A stretch of 64,000 bases of DNA from the NCBI RefSeq assembly GCF_032051675.1, contig NZ_CP116968.1:4519001-4583000 (forward strand), written 5' to 3'. Below are positions 9,130-17,380 of this stretch, one piece after another. Every line of letters begins with the position of its first letter. Position 1 is the first letter of the stretch. The DNA comes from Candidatus Nitrospira neomarina (GTDB lineage Bacteria > Nitrospirota > Nitrospiria > Nitrospirales > UBA8639). Both the position numbers and the translations under genes were made by a program. The notes below the pieces were generated by a model that was not told the origin of the DNA, did no database searches, and saw only the letters and a list, made by a program, of their open reading frames with translations.

Positions 9130-9929
9130 TATGCATATCCTCGCATTGGAATTGTGCCACTGTAGTTGCGAGCAGGTTCTGATCGCGCCGTTAAATAGTG
9201 TCTATACTGTCGTGCACGGTTCAACGAACTTGTCCTCAACGACCTCGAAATCCTCATCATGAACAAAAGTCCCGCCACTTGTTTGCACCTGAACCTCAAT
9301 TGATTGTCTTCATCCGTGTATGTGTTGGTCCGATTTTTGAGCTTAAGACAGTAGGTATGGAGGGCAGGCGGTAACCCGCAAATTTTTTTCAACTAGTCTA
9401 CCTCATGGTCTAGTTGGGTGGGCACAGTTACAGGTGAAGTCAGGAATGGCATCGGGATTGGCTATGATGTATTGGGCTTGGCAATTTTGCAATTCGCTTT
9501 TAAGCCTTCAGACAAAGGCTTTTTCGGAATATCCCTCATTATCTTGATAATGTGTCGAAGATTCCTTTGTGAAAAATCCGCATTCATCCCCTTGGTCAAA
9601 GAGTAAGTCAGCGGCCGCTCTTCACATTCCTTCTGAGGTTTCACGGCGTATTTCTCCTCTTTCCTTTTGTCTCACTCCTCATCCCTTACGTTTCCTCAGG
9701 TGCAGTCCAAAAATTTAAGCCGGTCTGAACATTTTCGATTTCCTTGGTTAACAAAGGGAAGCAATCCATCCTACCCTTACCTAATATGAAACATATTCAA
9801 CAAAAAACATCGGCAAGTTTTTCCTGGGTAAGTCGATAATGAAACATGAAAACGAGGAGCCACAGAATGCGAGGTGGAAAACTTTCTTGGGTCCACGAAC
9901 ATTTATGCATAACTATGAAGCATGGATTC
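9130..9929. other. Intergenic region upstream of the pilin riboswitch
   Basis: No supported gene. An inverted repeat at 9390-9416 has a T-run on the wrong side to be a terminator. A short palindrome (AATATG-AAA-CATATT, 9783-9797) lies 140 bases before the riboswitch and could be a promoter-proximal regulator site for the pilin operon. That is inference only. Confidence 0.4.
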
Positions 9930-10032
9930 GGTCGGGTGCCCCTTCCCGAGAACGGCGAACACGTCGTAAGGCGTGGGCGCAAAACCACGGATCAGGGTTG
10001 GTCCCTGATAGCCGGGTTGCCGAAGGCACGGA
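9930..10032 (+). ncRNA. GEMM-I type cyclic-dinucleotide riboswitch
   Basis: The elements match the GEMM-I aptamer in order. A closing helix pairs GTGCC (9936-9940) with GGCAC (10025-10029). A second helix has a GTAA (GNRA) tetraloop in CACGTC-GTAA-GGCGTG. The conserved linker is GGCGCAAAACC. A third helix pairs ATCAGGG with CCCTGAT, followed by the tetraloop-receptor side AGCCGGGTTGCC. GEMM-I aptamers bind cyclic di-GMP, and a subclass binds 3',3'-cGAMP. It lies about 90 bases before the first Flp pilin, on the same strand. The intervening sequence shows no T-run terminator, so control may act on translation or on an alternative fold near the AAGGAG at about 10107. Which dinucleotide it prefers cannot be decided by eye. 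Confidence 0.85.
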
Positions 10033-10119
10033 GAGCCAAGGGGCAACGTCTGCGTCAGAATTTTCCGGGCAGTCTGGCGTAACGCACGTATTTACCTTCG
10101 CCCGTTAAGGAGATGCGCT

Positions 10120-10290
10120 ATGGTTAACCAAGTGATGCGTTTCGTAAATGATGAAGAGGGAGCCACAGCTATTGAGTATGGTTTGTTGGCTGCTTTGATC
10201 GCCGCGGTGATAGTGACTGCCGTGACTGCTGTTGGGACTGCCCTCAGCGGAACGTTCAACAACATTGCTTCGTCTGTTGCTCCGAGCTAA
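10120..10290 (+). CDS. flp: Flp-type pilin 1
   Basis: A 56-residue prepilin. AAGGAG lies seven bases before the ATG. The short basic leader is followed by the Flp processing site in EEGATAIEYGLLAALIAA: cleavage is expected after the Gly, leaving Glu and Tyr at mature positions 5 and 6, then a hydrophobic helix. Flp pilins polymerise into thin adhesive Tad pili after cleavage by a TadV/CpaA peptidase, which is encoded at 13842. It is the first gene behind the GEMM riboswitch, so its expression is probably second-messenger controlled. Confidence 0.92.
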   Translation: MVNQVMRFVNDEEGATAIEYGLLAALIAAVIVTAVTAVGTALSGTFNNIASSVAPS

Positions 10291-10317
10291 AAGAGAGCTT
10301 GTTTCTGCAGGTGCCTG

Positions 10318-10357
10318 GAAGTGCCGTTCTGGTGGCAGGTCACTGGAACGGCACTTC
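10318..10357 (+). other. Strong hairpin between the two pilin genes
   Basis: A perfect 12-base stem (GAAGTGCCGTTC at 10318-10329 against 10346-10357) with a 16-base loop. No T-run follows, so it is more likely an mRNA-stability or processing element that raises pilin 1 transcript levels than a full terminator. Confidence 0.6.
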
Positions 10358-10444
10358 GGCCGAAGCCTACTTCTGAGGGCGAGTACAGGATTGATGAATG
10401 AAGAGATGGGAAAATTCAGATAAGGGATAGGGGAGGACATCATC

Positions 10445-10648
10445 ATGCAGACGATTCTCCTGAATCACTGTCATCACTTGATAAAAAACCTTCTCGTTGA
10501 TGAAGACGGCGCCACGGCGATTGAATATGGTCTCCTGGCTGCGCTCATCGGCGCGACGGTGTTGACAGCTCAAGCCGCCATGGGAACGGCAGTCGTAAAT
10601 ATGTATGAAGGGGCCATGGGGATCATCGCAGAGGCTCTGGGAAGTTAG
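10445..10648 (+). CDS. flp: Flp-type pilin 2
   Basis: 67 residues. GGGAGG lies eight bases before the ATG. It has the same processing motif as pilin 1, EDGATAIEYGLLAALIG, with a longer leader of about 22 residues and a different C-terminus ending MGIIAEALGS. It could be a second major pilin or a minor one. The conserved Glu and Tyr after the cleavage Gly are present. It belongs to the same riboswitch-led transcription unit. Confidence 0.9.
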   Translation: MQTILLNHCHHLIKNLLVDEDGATAIEYGLLAALIGATVLTAQAAMGTAVVNMYEGAMGIIAEALGS

Positions 10649-10686
10649 TGTCGTTTTTCCCTAGCTCCTTTTTATTATTCATTCAT

Positions 10687-10756
10687 GCTCAGTCTGTCGA
10701 AGAACCATTCGAAATATGTACCACCTGAAATCATTCTCCCTTCGAGAAGCTCAGGG
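10687..10756. repeat. Inverted pair of REP-like sequences
   Basis: GCTCAGTCTGTCGAAG (from 10687) and CCCTTCGAGAAGCTCAGGG (10738-10756) are imperfect inverse copies of the widespread CTGAGC-TTGTCGAAGG REP core, matching at about 11 of 15 positions. Together they can fold into a long hairpin after the second pilin gene. Confidence 0.5.
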
Positions 10757-10909
10757 AACAGAGGGAGATGGAATGGTATTTGAGGGACACGATACGGGAT
10801 CTATCAGAAATGTCTGGCGGGGGCTAGTTCCATTTTAACGTGCCTGTCCGTGGTAGGTGGACACGGCCTGATAGCCACTTCCAAAACATTTAGCAGAGTG
10901 GGACAAAGA

Positions 10910-11338
10910 ATGATGAATGTATACCACAAAAAACTATTACAAAAGCTGAGACAATCCGAGCGGGGCTCGACGGCAGTAGAGTTTGCTCTCATCTTACCGA
11001 TTCTTGCCTCCCTCGTATTTGGAGCGATCGATTTTGGCCGTATGTTGTGGTTTAAGGAAGTTCTGGTGAATGCGACCCGTGTGGGAGCGCGCCAGGGGAC
11101 GTTATTTGCGGCAGGCAATGGGCAGGCAGAAATTGAAGCAGCTGTCACGGCCTCTCTTACCGCGGGAGGGGTGGATTCATCAGGGCTCTCGGTGGCAGTC
11201 AATGGGGTCGGAGGTGCACAGGGGCAGCCGTTAAATGTGGTCGCCACTATACCCTGGAACTACTTTGTCATCGATAAACTCATTCCCGCGATTTCTACAC
11301 CCAACTTACAAGCCTCTGTCACCATGATGATGGAATAA
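10910..11338 (+). CDS. tadE: TadE-like minor pilin
   Basis: 142 residues from the ATG at 10910. An N-terminal basic stretch is followed by RGSTAVEFALILPILASLVFG, the TadE prepilin-like motif with Glu after the cleavage site and a single membrane helix, then a 90-residue outer domain. TadE-family pseudopilins are needed for Flp pilus assembly. It lies between the pilins and a TadG-like gene, as in other tad loci. A frame from 10850 is open, but the extra 20 residues look non-coding. Confidence 0.88.
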   Translation: MMNVYHKKLLQKLRQSERGSTAVEFALILPILASLVFGAIDFGRMLWFKEVLVNATRVGARQGTLFAAGNGQAEIEAAVTASLTAGGVDSSGLSVAVNGVGGAQGQPLNVVATIPWNYFVIDKLIPAISTPNLQASVTMMME

Positions 11339-11391
11339 GACAGGAAAATTTTCCCGGAGAGATCGGCAAGGGAGAGGGGGAATCAAAAATA

Positions 11392-12507
11392 ATGTGGAAC
11401 AAACACCGAACATCTGGCGTCTCTGGGCTCTTGAATGAACGTGGTATCGCGGCCATCAACGGCGTGTTTATGGGAGTGACCATGGCCATCATGGCAGGTG
11501 TGGCAATTGATGTCGGGCATGCCCTTCTTACCCAAAATGAGTTGCACAATGCTTCGGATGCCGCTGCGCTGGCCGCTGCACGGCAATTGGGTGTCACTTA
11601 CTTGGCCCTGCCTATTGCTCAGCAGCAGGATTTGAATCGAAATCTGACAAGCAATGAACAATCACAAATAAATTCGCAGGCGACCGCCGCAGCCTTTGCC
11701 AATAGTGCTTCAGAGGTCAGTAATTTATCTCTTTCGCAAGGAGATATCGAATATGGCACGTGGGATTTCGATGGAAAGACGTTTACCCCAACCGTGACGC
11801 GCCCCAATGCCATTCGTGCGACCACACGGCGGGATGGTGCGGCGAATGGACCGATTACGACATTTTTTGGGGGTATGTTGGGTGTCAATACCATGAGCCT
11901 CGCGACCAGCTCGATTGCCGCATTGGGGACCTCGGGTGGTCCGACCCCACCAGGAGTAGGTGATGTGCCCTTTGCCATTTCCAGTAACTGGTTTAATGGC
12001 GTGGCCTCCTGCAATTCGGGTATCCAATTTTCTCCTACCGGGGTGAATGGCTGTGCGGGATGGCATGTCTTTGATCAGCATCCGGCCAATGCGAGTAAAC
12101 TCCGTAATACTATCGATGGACTACAAGACGGGAGCTATCAAAGTCCCGGGATGACTCCAGGGCAGACACAATTCACCTTTACGGGTGGAGAAGTCTCATC
12201 GGCGTTTCCCAATCTGATCAATTTGTGGGATACAAAAAAACAATGGAATAATGATGCTGGGCGGTATGAATGGGATATCAATCTTCCTGTCTATGGAGCC
12301 AGTTCCTCATCCTCTTGCAATAATCCCAGTGGAGATATCACCATCGTGGGATACGCGAAAGCGGTGATTACAACAGTCAAGAAAAATGATATTCAAGCGG
12401 AAGTGAAATGCGATGCCTTTTTTGATGGAGCGCCAAATCCCAACCAGACCGGTGGGGGCATTGGACCCCTTCAGCCCTTATCGGTTTATCCACGATTAGT
12501 GTCGTGA
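11392..12507 (+). CDS. tadG: TadG-like Flp pilus assembly protein
   Basis: 371 residues. The N-terminus has ERGIAAINGVFMGVTMAIMAG, a single membrane helix, then VGHALLTQNELHNASDAAALAAA, the typical TadG/TadE_G opening in which Ala-rich helices follow the anchor. The remainder is a Ser/Thr/Asn-rich secreted domain with four Cys. I see no von Willebrand MIDAS motif, unlike the TadG at 48033. It is the last gene of the first tad unit and is followed by a clear terminator. Confidence 0.82.
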   Translation: MWNKHRTSGVSGLLNERGIAAINGVFMGVTMAIMAGVAIDVGHALLTQNELHNASDAAALAAARQLGVTYLALPIAQQQDLNRNLTSNEQSQINSQATAAAFANSASEVSNLSLSQGDIEYGTWDFDGKTFTPTVTRPNAIRATTRRDGAANGPITTFFGGMLGVNTMSLATSSIAALGTSGGPTPPGVGDVPFAISSNWFNGVASCNSGIQFSPTGVNGCAGWHVFDQHPANASKLRNTIDGLQDGSYQSPGMTPGQTQFTFTGGEVSSAFPNLINLWDTKKQWNNDAGRYEWDINLPVYGASSSSSCNNPSGDITIVGYAKAVITTVKKNDIQAEVKCDAFFDGAPNPNQTGGGIGPLQPLSVYPRLVS

Positions 12508-12554
12508 TGACGAGTCAACAGCCGGGAGTATAAGAGCGTCTCCCAGGAATCTTG

Positions 12555-12602
12555 GTCCTTTTGGGTCGGTCGTGTTTGAGACGGGCTCAAAAGGACTTTT
12601 TT
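12555..12602 (+). terminator. Rho-independent terminator of the pilin unit
   Basis: GTCCTTTTG (12555-12563) pairs with CAAAAGGAC (12588-12596) and is followed by six T. It lies 48 bases after the TadG-like stop. Confidence 0.85.
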
Positions 12603-12974
12603 ATGGGCTCCCTCTCCTAGGCCCCTAGAGTACCAATAGGTCTGCTCATTTCCCCGACATGCACGTTTCTATTGTAGAATGTGCTGACGAAGGACTCATT
12701 GTCGCTTCGTTTCGCAGCTAGAGATAGTTTTTACCTTCCACATCTCTGTCTTTCCCTCTAGACCTCTTTCCATCATTTTGCTTAGCCGTTTCCTGGAGTC
12801 TGTTCCCCCACCATGCCCAGAAATGCGGAAAACCATACAAGCAGTATAAAGGGCACCTCTAAAAACCCTTGGTTTTGTCCGCATTCCTTGCTCTTGCTTG
12901 GAGGGACGGATTAAGGCCCTGGGAATGAGGAGGAGGCGGAGGTCGTCGAGGCATTCACCCTGCTTCCTTGTCCT
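12603..12974. other. Intergenic stretch before the IS relic
   Basis: No gene or recognised element. It probably belongs to the same decayed insertion that interrupts the tad locus. Confidence 0.35.
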
Positions 12975-13210
12975 TCTTACGCACCCTGGGCCTTCTGTGG
13001 CGAAGCCAGTCCCAGAAACCCGTGGAAGTTATACCTGAAATTCTTCATCCCAATCTTTATGCGAATCCGCACAAGCCCGACGGTTCGAATCAGGTTGCCG
13101 CTCATCGCGGTCATTTAATGGCCGAAGATATGTTCGACGTGGGCTCGAATACGAGAGGGCATTCATCTGCTACGCTCGACATTTGTTTTCGGGAAATCAT
13201 CTATCACTAA
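12975..13210 (-). pseudogene. Decayed IS5-family transposase C-terminus
   Basis: Reading the minus strand gives RAHVEHIFGH, a stop, then MSGNLIRTVGLVRIRIKIGM and KNFRYNFHGFL. This follows the C-terminal block of IS5-group DDE transposases (R-x-R-V-E-H-V-F-G, then G-x-L-I-R-T-I-G-L-x-R-A-x-x-K-I-G-L-x-N-L-x-Y-N). In-frame stops show it is dead. I could not follow the N-terminal half with confidence, nor find terminal inverted repeats. It lies between the two halves of the tad locus. Confidence 0.7.
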
Positions 13211-13841
13211 CTTCCCGCTGATGGCTGGTGGGGATGAGAGAGGGGATAAGAAAAGTGGGCGTACGGAAATGATGGAGAGACAAAAGGATGGAGTATCCAG
13301 GATCAAAGTCGAGCATGATGGTGGGAGAGATTTTTCATGACACAGCCCATAACCGTTTTTTCGATCTTTCTGTCGTAGTTGGCCTAAAGCTTTTCTCCTC
13401 CCAACATGAAACACGTCAATCTTTATCTTGCTGAGACGATCGCATAAATAAAAGAAGGTACATGCACCCATTCTTTCGAGAAACCATGGGTCTCTGAGGA
13501 AAATGAAGGAATTCCGCGAACTCTGTGGACTTCCTCAGTACAGAGATTCCTTTCATTGGTTCAGGATGATCGTGCAAGGATGGCCTTGCCGACTTTTCTC
13601 GTGTTTGTCGCACGTCTGACCGGTGAAATCTAAAAAATACACATACCCATGCACCCGGTCTTTAATCATACATACTTGTTGAGGGCACGCCTTAAGAAAG
13701 TCAGGTAACCCACCGAAACATGAACTGTTCCCAGTGCTTGAGCTTCATGATCGGTGGTGGTTTGCGGGTGCATTGTGAGGTGATCGGGGCACCTGCTTGA
13801 AAGTTTGATTATGAATTTAATTGAGGGAATAACCTGGAAAC
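13211..13841. other. Intergenic region upstream of cpaA
   Basis: Probably further IS remnant up to about 13600, although no transposase motif is certain. The promoter for the cpaA-tadD unit should lie in the last 200 bases. Confidence 0.4.
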
Positions 13842-14369
13842 ATGAATACTTCAATTTTGTTATTTGGATTAGCCTTGGGTTTAGTGGTCGCAGCGATCAC
13901 TGATGTCCGGGAGGGGCGGATTCCCAATTGGCTGACGGGGTCCTTGGCAGTCTTTGGAATTGGAGTGAATAGCCTAGCGTATGGTTGGGACGGATTCCTG
14001 TTCGGTCTTGGAGGTCTGATCATGGGGTTGGTCTGCTTGATATTTTTTTATCTAAAAGGAGGGATGGGTGCCGGAGACGTGAAATTGCTTGGAGCCATTG
14101 GAACAATCCTGGGTCCCGGCCAGGTGGTCTTTGCTTTTGCCTTTGCAGCCATGTTGGGTGGACTGTATAGCCTAGCTCTATTGTCCAATCAGGGTGGCAT
14201 GCGTCATGCCTGGGATCGGATGTTTCTCCTTCTGGCCACCCTGAAGGTGACTAGGACCATTCCGGTTTCTGATGCCTCCATCCCCACCGAGCCTAAGTTA
14301 CGGTATGCCCTGGTTTTAGGGTTGGGAACCGTAATCGCCAAAACGTTGTTTTATTATGATGTGTTGTAA
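13842..14369 (+). CDS. cpaA: CpaA/TadV prepilin peptidase
   Basis: 175 residues, a short A24-family aspartyl peptidase without the methylase domain. The two catalytic Asp are visible: D21 in TDVREGRIPNW and D79 in GGMGAGDVKLLGA (the GxGD motif). Five to six membrane helices. It cleaves the Flp, TadE and TadG leaders. It starts the second tad transcription unit, after the IS relic. Confidence 0.92.
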   Translation: MNTSILLFGLALGLVVAAITDVREGRIPNWLTGSLAVFGIGVNSLAYGWDGFLFGLGGLIMGLVCLIFFYLKGGMGAGDVKLLGAIGTILGPGQVVFAFAFAAMLGGLYSLALLSNQGGMRHAWDRMFLLLATLKVTRTIPVSDASIPTEPKLRYALVLGLGTVIAKTLFYYDVL

Positions 14370-14548
14370 TTCGTGTTCGCTTAGGTCTACGAGTTGGAAA
14401 TGAGCGATCGGAGAAGATTCTTCTCGTTGTCTATTAAGAATGGCATTTGTCATCCGATATGCAGAGGTAGACAGGTTGAAACCTCAGGTTTGATAGGCAT
14501 GAATAAAAACTTCGGTCTGGATTTGGTGAAGAAGGGGGAGGAAGTCTC

Positions 14549-15394
14549 ATGGGACAAAAACGGCCACTCGTATTTTTAGGAATTGCGATGATTATTGCCC
14601 TGGTGACGACGGTCATGGTGTATCGGTGGCTACAGGGGCAACGAATGATCGAAACCGATGCCCCTGAAGTGGTGATGGAGGGTGTGAGTGTCGCAGTGGC
14701 CAGTGCCGATATCCCCTGGGGGACACCTCTCGGTGCAAAAGCTGTTCGAGTGATGATGTACCCTGAAGAAGGCGTCCCCGTGGGCCACTTTAAGGACACG
14801 GCTTCCTTAAATGGTCGAGTCGTGCTGACGAACCTGAAAAAAAATGAGCCCATATTAGAATCGAAATTGGCTCCGATCGATCTTAAAACGGGGGGCGTGT
14901 CGGCCGTGATGGATCCCAATAAACGGGCGATGGCCGTAAAAGTCAACGAAGTCGTCGGGCTTCCTGGTTTTGTGCAGCCAGGTGATCGGGTCGATGTCAT
15001 GGCGACGTTTGATGATCCGAGGGGGAAGAAGAAAGAAGGTGGTGGTACCCGAGAGGAAGTCACGAAGGTGGTTCTTGAGAATACCCTGGTGTTGGCAATC
15101 GATACGCAAATGGAGAGAGCCAACGGAGAGGAGAAACCCACTCCCGTAAAAGTCATAACGTTGGAAGTGTCGTTGGAAGAAGCTGAGAAGTTGGCCATGG
15201 CTGAAAATGGTGGAAAGTTACGTTTGGCCCTGCGGAGTCCACTGAATCCTGAGGTGAAGAAAACCAAAGGTGCCGACTTTAAGGATTTGATGAGTTCACA
15301 CCAACTCATTCCTCCGCGGCCCAAAGTGGTTCGCAAGCCTGAAAATCAGGTCGAGGTGATCAAAGGGACGGATCGAAAAACGATGAAATTTTAA
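14549..15394 (+). CDS. cpaB: CpaB/RcpC Flp pilus assembly protein
   Basis: 281 residues. GGGGGAGGAAG lies upstream of the ATG. One N-terminal membrane helix is followed by an SAF domain (about 45-110: VSVAVASADIPWGTPLGAKAV, then VVLTNLKKNEPI) and an RcpC domain (GLPGFVQPGDRVDVMATF) to about residue 240. CpaB sits in the periplasm next to the secretin. Its place directly before cpaC is standard. Confidence 0.92.
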   Translation: MGQKRPLVFLGIAMIIALVTTVMVYRWLQGQRMIETDAPEVVMEGVSVAVASADIPWGTPLGAKAVRVMMYPEEGVPVGHFKDTASLNGRVVLTNLKKNEPILESKLAPIDLKTGGVSAVMDPNKRAMAVKVNEVVGLPGFVQPGDRVDVMATFDDPRGKKKEGGGTREEVTKVVLENTLVLAIDTQMERANGEEKPTPVKVITLEVSLEEAEKLAMAENGGKLRLALRSPLNPEVKKTKGADFKDLMSSHQLIPPRPKVVRKPENQVEVIKGTDRKTMKF

Positions 15395-15439
15395 GGGGGC
15401 GTCGATGGTGACGCGATGATCGGTATGAAAGGTAACGTT

Positions 15440-16939
15440 ATGAATCAGACTTATGGTTTTCCATTCAGGAGCATGTTTATGGCTCTAAGCATGGTCCTTG
15501 TGGGCTACACGGGAGCCTTTGGAGAAGGTCTCACTACTCAGGCGGTCCACCTCAATACGCCTCAAAGCCTGCGATTAACGGTCGGAGAATCAAAAATTGT
15601 GGAACGGGAGACGGCGTTTAAACGCGCGTCGGTCGCTAACCCTAAAGTGGCGGATCAAATTGTGCTCTCCACTAAGCAAATTTATTTGACCGGGCTTGAG
15701 GTTGGGACGACCACCTTGACTCTATGGGGGCAAGATGGGCAGGTGTCCAATGTTTTCCAGGTCCGGGTCTCTCCCGATGTCACTCGCTTGAAGGAGCAGC
15801 TTCATACGATGATGCCGGAAGAACCTGGCATTGAAGTGATGAATAGTCACGAGCACATTACTCTGGCGGGCAATGTTACCAATATGGAGTCCTTGGCGAA
15901 AGCTCTCACTCTGGCCGAGCCCTATGCTCCGGATAAAATCATTAACCTGATTCAGGTGGGTGGCGTACAACAAGTAATGATGGAAGTGAAAGTCGCTGAA
16001 ATGCAGCGTGGGCTGATGAAGCGTCTCGGGGTGAATTTTAAACGGGCTCAAAAAAATCATCGTGATTTTTCCATCGGACTCATTAATGATTTGTCAACGG
16101 TTGATGCCTTCGAACCGTTTGCGCGTTCACAATCCTCACAAACGACGACTCTGGAATTTCCAAGCGTGAGAACCCTGGCCTCGAATCTGATTTTAGGATT
16201 CGGGATTGGCGATGATTTATGGACTCTCTTTTTAGATCTATTAAAGGAACATTCTCTCTCGAAAACCTTAGCCGAACCGACCTTGATTGCCGAGAGCGGG
16301 CAAGCCGCGGAATTCCTGGTTGGAGGAGAGTTTCCAATTCCGATTCCACAGCAACTTGGTCAGGTGACGGTGAAATTTAAAGAATTCGGAGTTGGATTGA
16401 AATTTACCCCCACAGTTCTTTCGGAGGGGCGTATTTCCGTAATTGTGAACCCTGAGGTGTCAGAATTAGACTTTGCCAATGGTATTGTCATCCAAGGATT
16501 TCAGATTCCCGCTTTGACCACTCGACGGGTGAAGACCGTAGTGGAATTAGGTGATGGGCAAAGTTTTGCCATTGCGGGCCTTCTCCAGGAAAATATCAAG
16601 GAAACGGTGTCAAAATATCCTGTCTTAGGTGATATCCCAGTTTTGGGTGCGTTATTCCGGAGCACCGCATTCCAAAAAAATGAGACCGAACTGATTGTGA
16701 TTGTGACCCCTCATTTGGTGAAACCTCTGGATATGGTGAAACAGACCTTGCCCACAGATCACTATTTGGAGCCTAACGATTTTGAGTTAATGCTGATGGG
16801 GTATGTGGAAGGGGCGTTTCCAGAGTCAAATGTCGCCAGGCCGAGCGAGGCCTACACGCTTGAGTCACCGAGGGTGGCGGGAAGAATGCCGTACCGTAAA
16901 GGTGGGATGGAAGGGATGTTCGGGCATCTGGCCCCATAG
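15440..16939 (+). CDS. cpaC: CpaC/RcpA Flp pilus secretin
   Basis: 499 residues from the ATG at 15440, with an AAAGG-type site and a clear signal peptide of about 28 residues. An N-terminal pilus-formation domain (about 35-120: LRLTVGESKIVERE) and a BON-like stretch precede the secretin domain (about 250-430) with GGEFPIPIP, VGLKFTPTVLSEGRISV and NETELIVIVTPHLVKP. It forms the outer-membrane pore of the Tad machine. The ATG at 15416 is in frame but has a weaker start context. Confidence 0.93.
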   Translation: MNQTYGFPFRSMFMALSMVLVGYTGAFGEGLTTQAVHLNTPQSLRLTVGESKIVERETAFKRASVANPKVADQIVLSTKQIYLTGLEVGTTTLTLWGQDGQVSNVFQVRVSPDVTRLKEQLHTMMPEEPGIEVMNSHEHITLAGNVTNMESLAKALTLAEPYAPDKIINLIQVGGVQQVMMEVKVAEMQRGLMKRLGVNFKRAQKNHRDFSIGLINDLSTVDAFEPFARSQSSQTTTLEFPSVRTLASNLILGFGIGDDLWTLFLDLLKEHSLSKTLAEPTLIAESGQAAEFLVGGEFPIPIPQQLGQVTVKFKEFGVGLKFTPTVLSEGRISVIVNPEVSELDFANGIVIQGFQIPALTTRRVKTVVELGDGQSFAIAGLLQENIKETVSKYPVLGDIPVLGALFRSTAFQKNETELIVIVTPHLVKPLDMVKQTLPTDHYLEPNDFELMLMGYVEGAFPESNVARPSEAYTLESPRVAGRMPYRKGGMEGMFGHLAP

Positions 16940-16965
16940 GAAATTTGCTGAAAAAGGAGCAGAGC

Positions 16966-17379
16966 ATGCAACGCCAATCAATTATGAAAATGGCAGGTCT
17001 AATCGGCCTGATTCTGGTGGGGATGGGTGGCTGTGGTGTGTGGCCGGTCATGACCGAGGAGAATGGGCGGCGTCCTCAAGCGATGGGGAAAAGAGACCAG
17101 GTTCTCCTGCCGTGGGCGCCTCAGCCCGTACATCTGAGTGAAGAGTATGGTCTGTCCTATCGACAGGCCCTCGAGAATCAAATCGCGAATCCCGCAGCCG
17201 CCAACAATCTTGGCCCGATAGCCGGAGAGGCCGATTCCCAAGCCCTGCAACAGAGTCTGGCTCGGTATCAGTTGATGTTTCAAAGTCCGCCGTATTCCCC
17301 ATTCAAGCTGAAGGGTGGCTCCGGCGGTGGTTCATCAAGTGGTGGTTCATCAATTGGTGTCTCTTCGGAGGGAAATTAA
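16966..17379 (+). CDS. Small lipoprotein at the cpaD position
   Basis: 137 residues. AAAAAGGAG precedes the ATG at 16966, and the leader ends VGMGGC (lipobox). The mature part has no recognised domain and ends in a Gly/Ser-rich tail. In Caulobacter-type loci this slot is held by cpaD, an outer-membrane lipoprotein pilotin. I see no sequence match to CpaD, so the analogy rests on position and lipidation. It ends one base before cpaE starts, so translation is probably coupled. Confidence 0.75.
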   Translation: MQRQSIMKMAGLIGLILVGMGGCGVWPVMTEENGRRPQAMGKRDQVLLPWAPQPVHLSEEYGLSYRQALENQIANPAAANNLGPIAGEADSQALQQSLARYQLMFQSPPYSPFKLKGGSGGGSSSGGSSIGVSSEGN

Positions 17380-17380
17380 C

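Noticed and set aside
9390-9416. Inverted repeat CAACTAG/CTAGTTG near a T-run
   Set aside because: The T-run precedes the hairpin on the plus strand and is A on the minus strand, so it cannot act as a terminator.
9462-9644. Minus-strand frame with SQRNLRHI, slightly like the N-terminus of YhcG-type nucleases
   Set aside because: Only 60 codons, no start signal, and the similarity is one short stretch.
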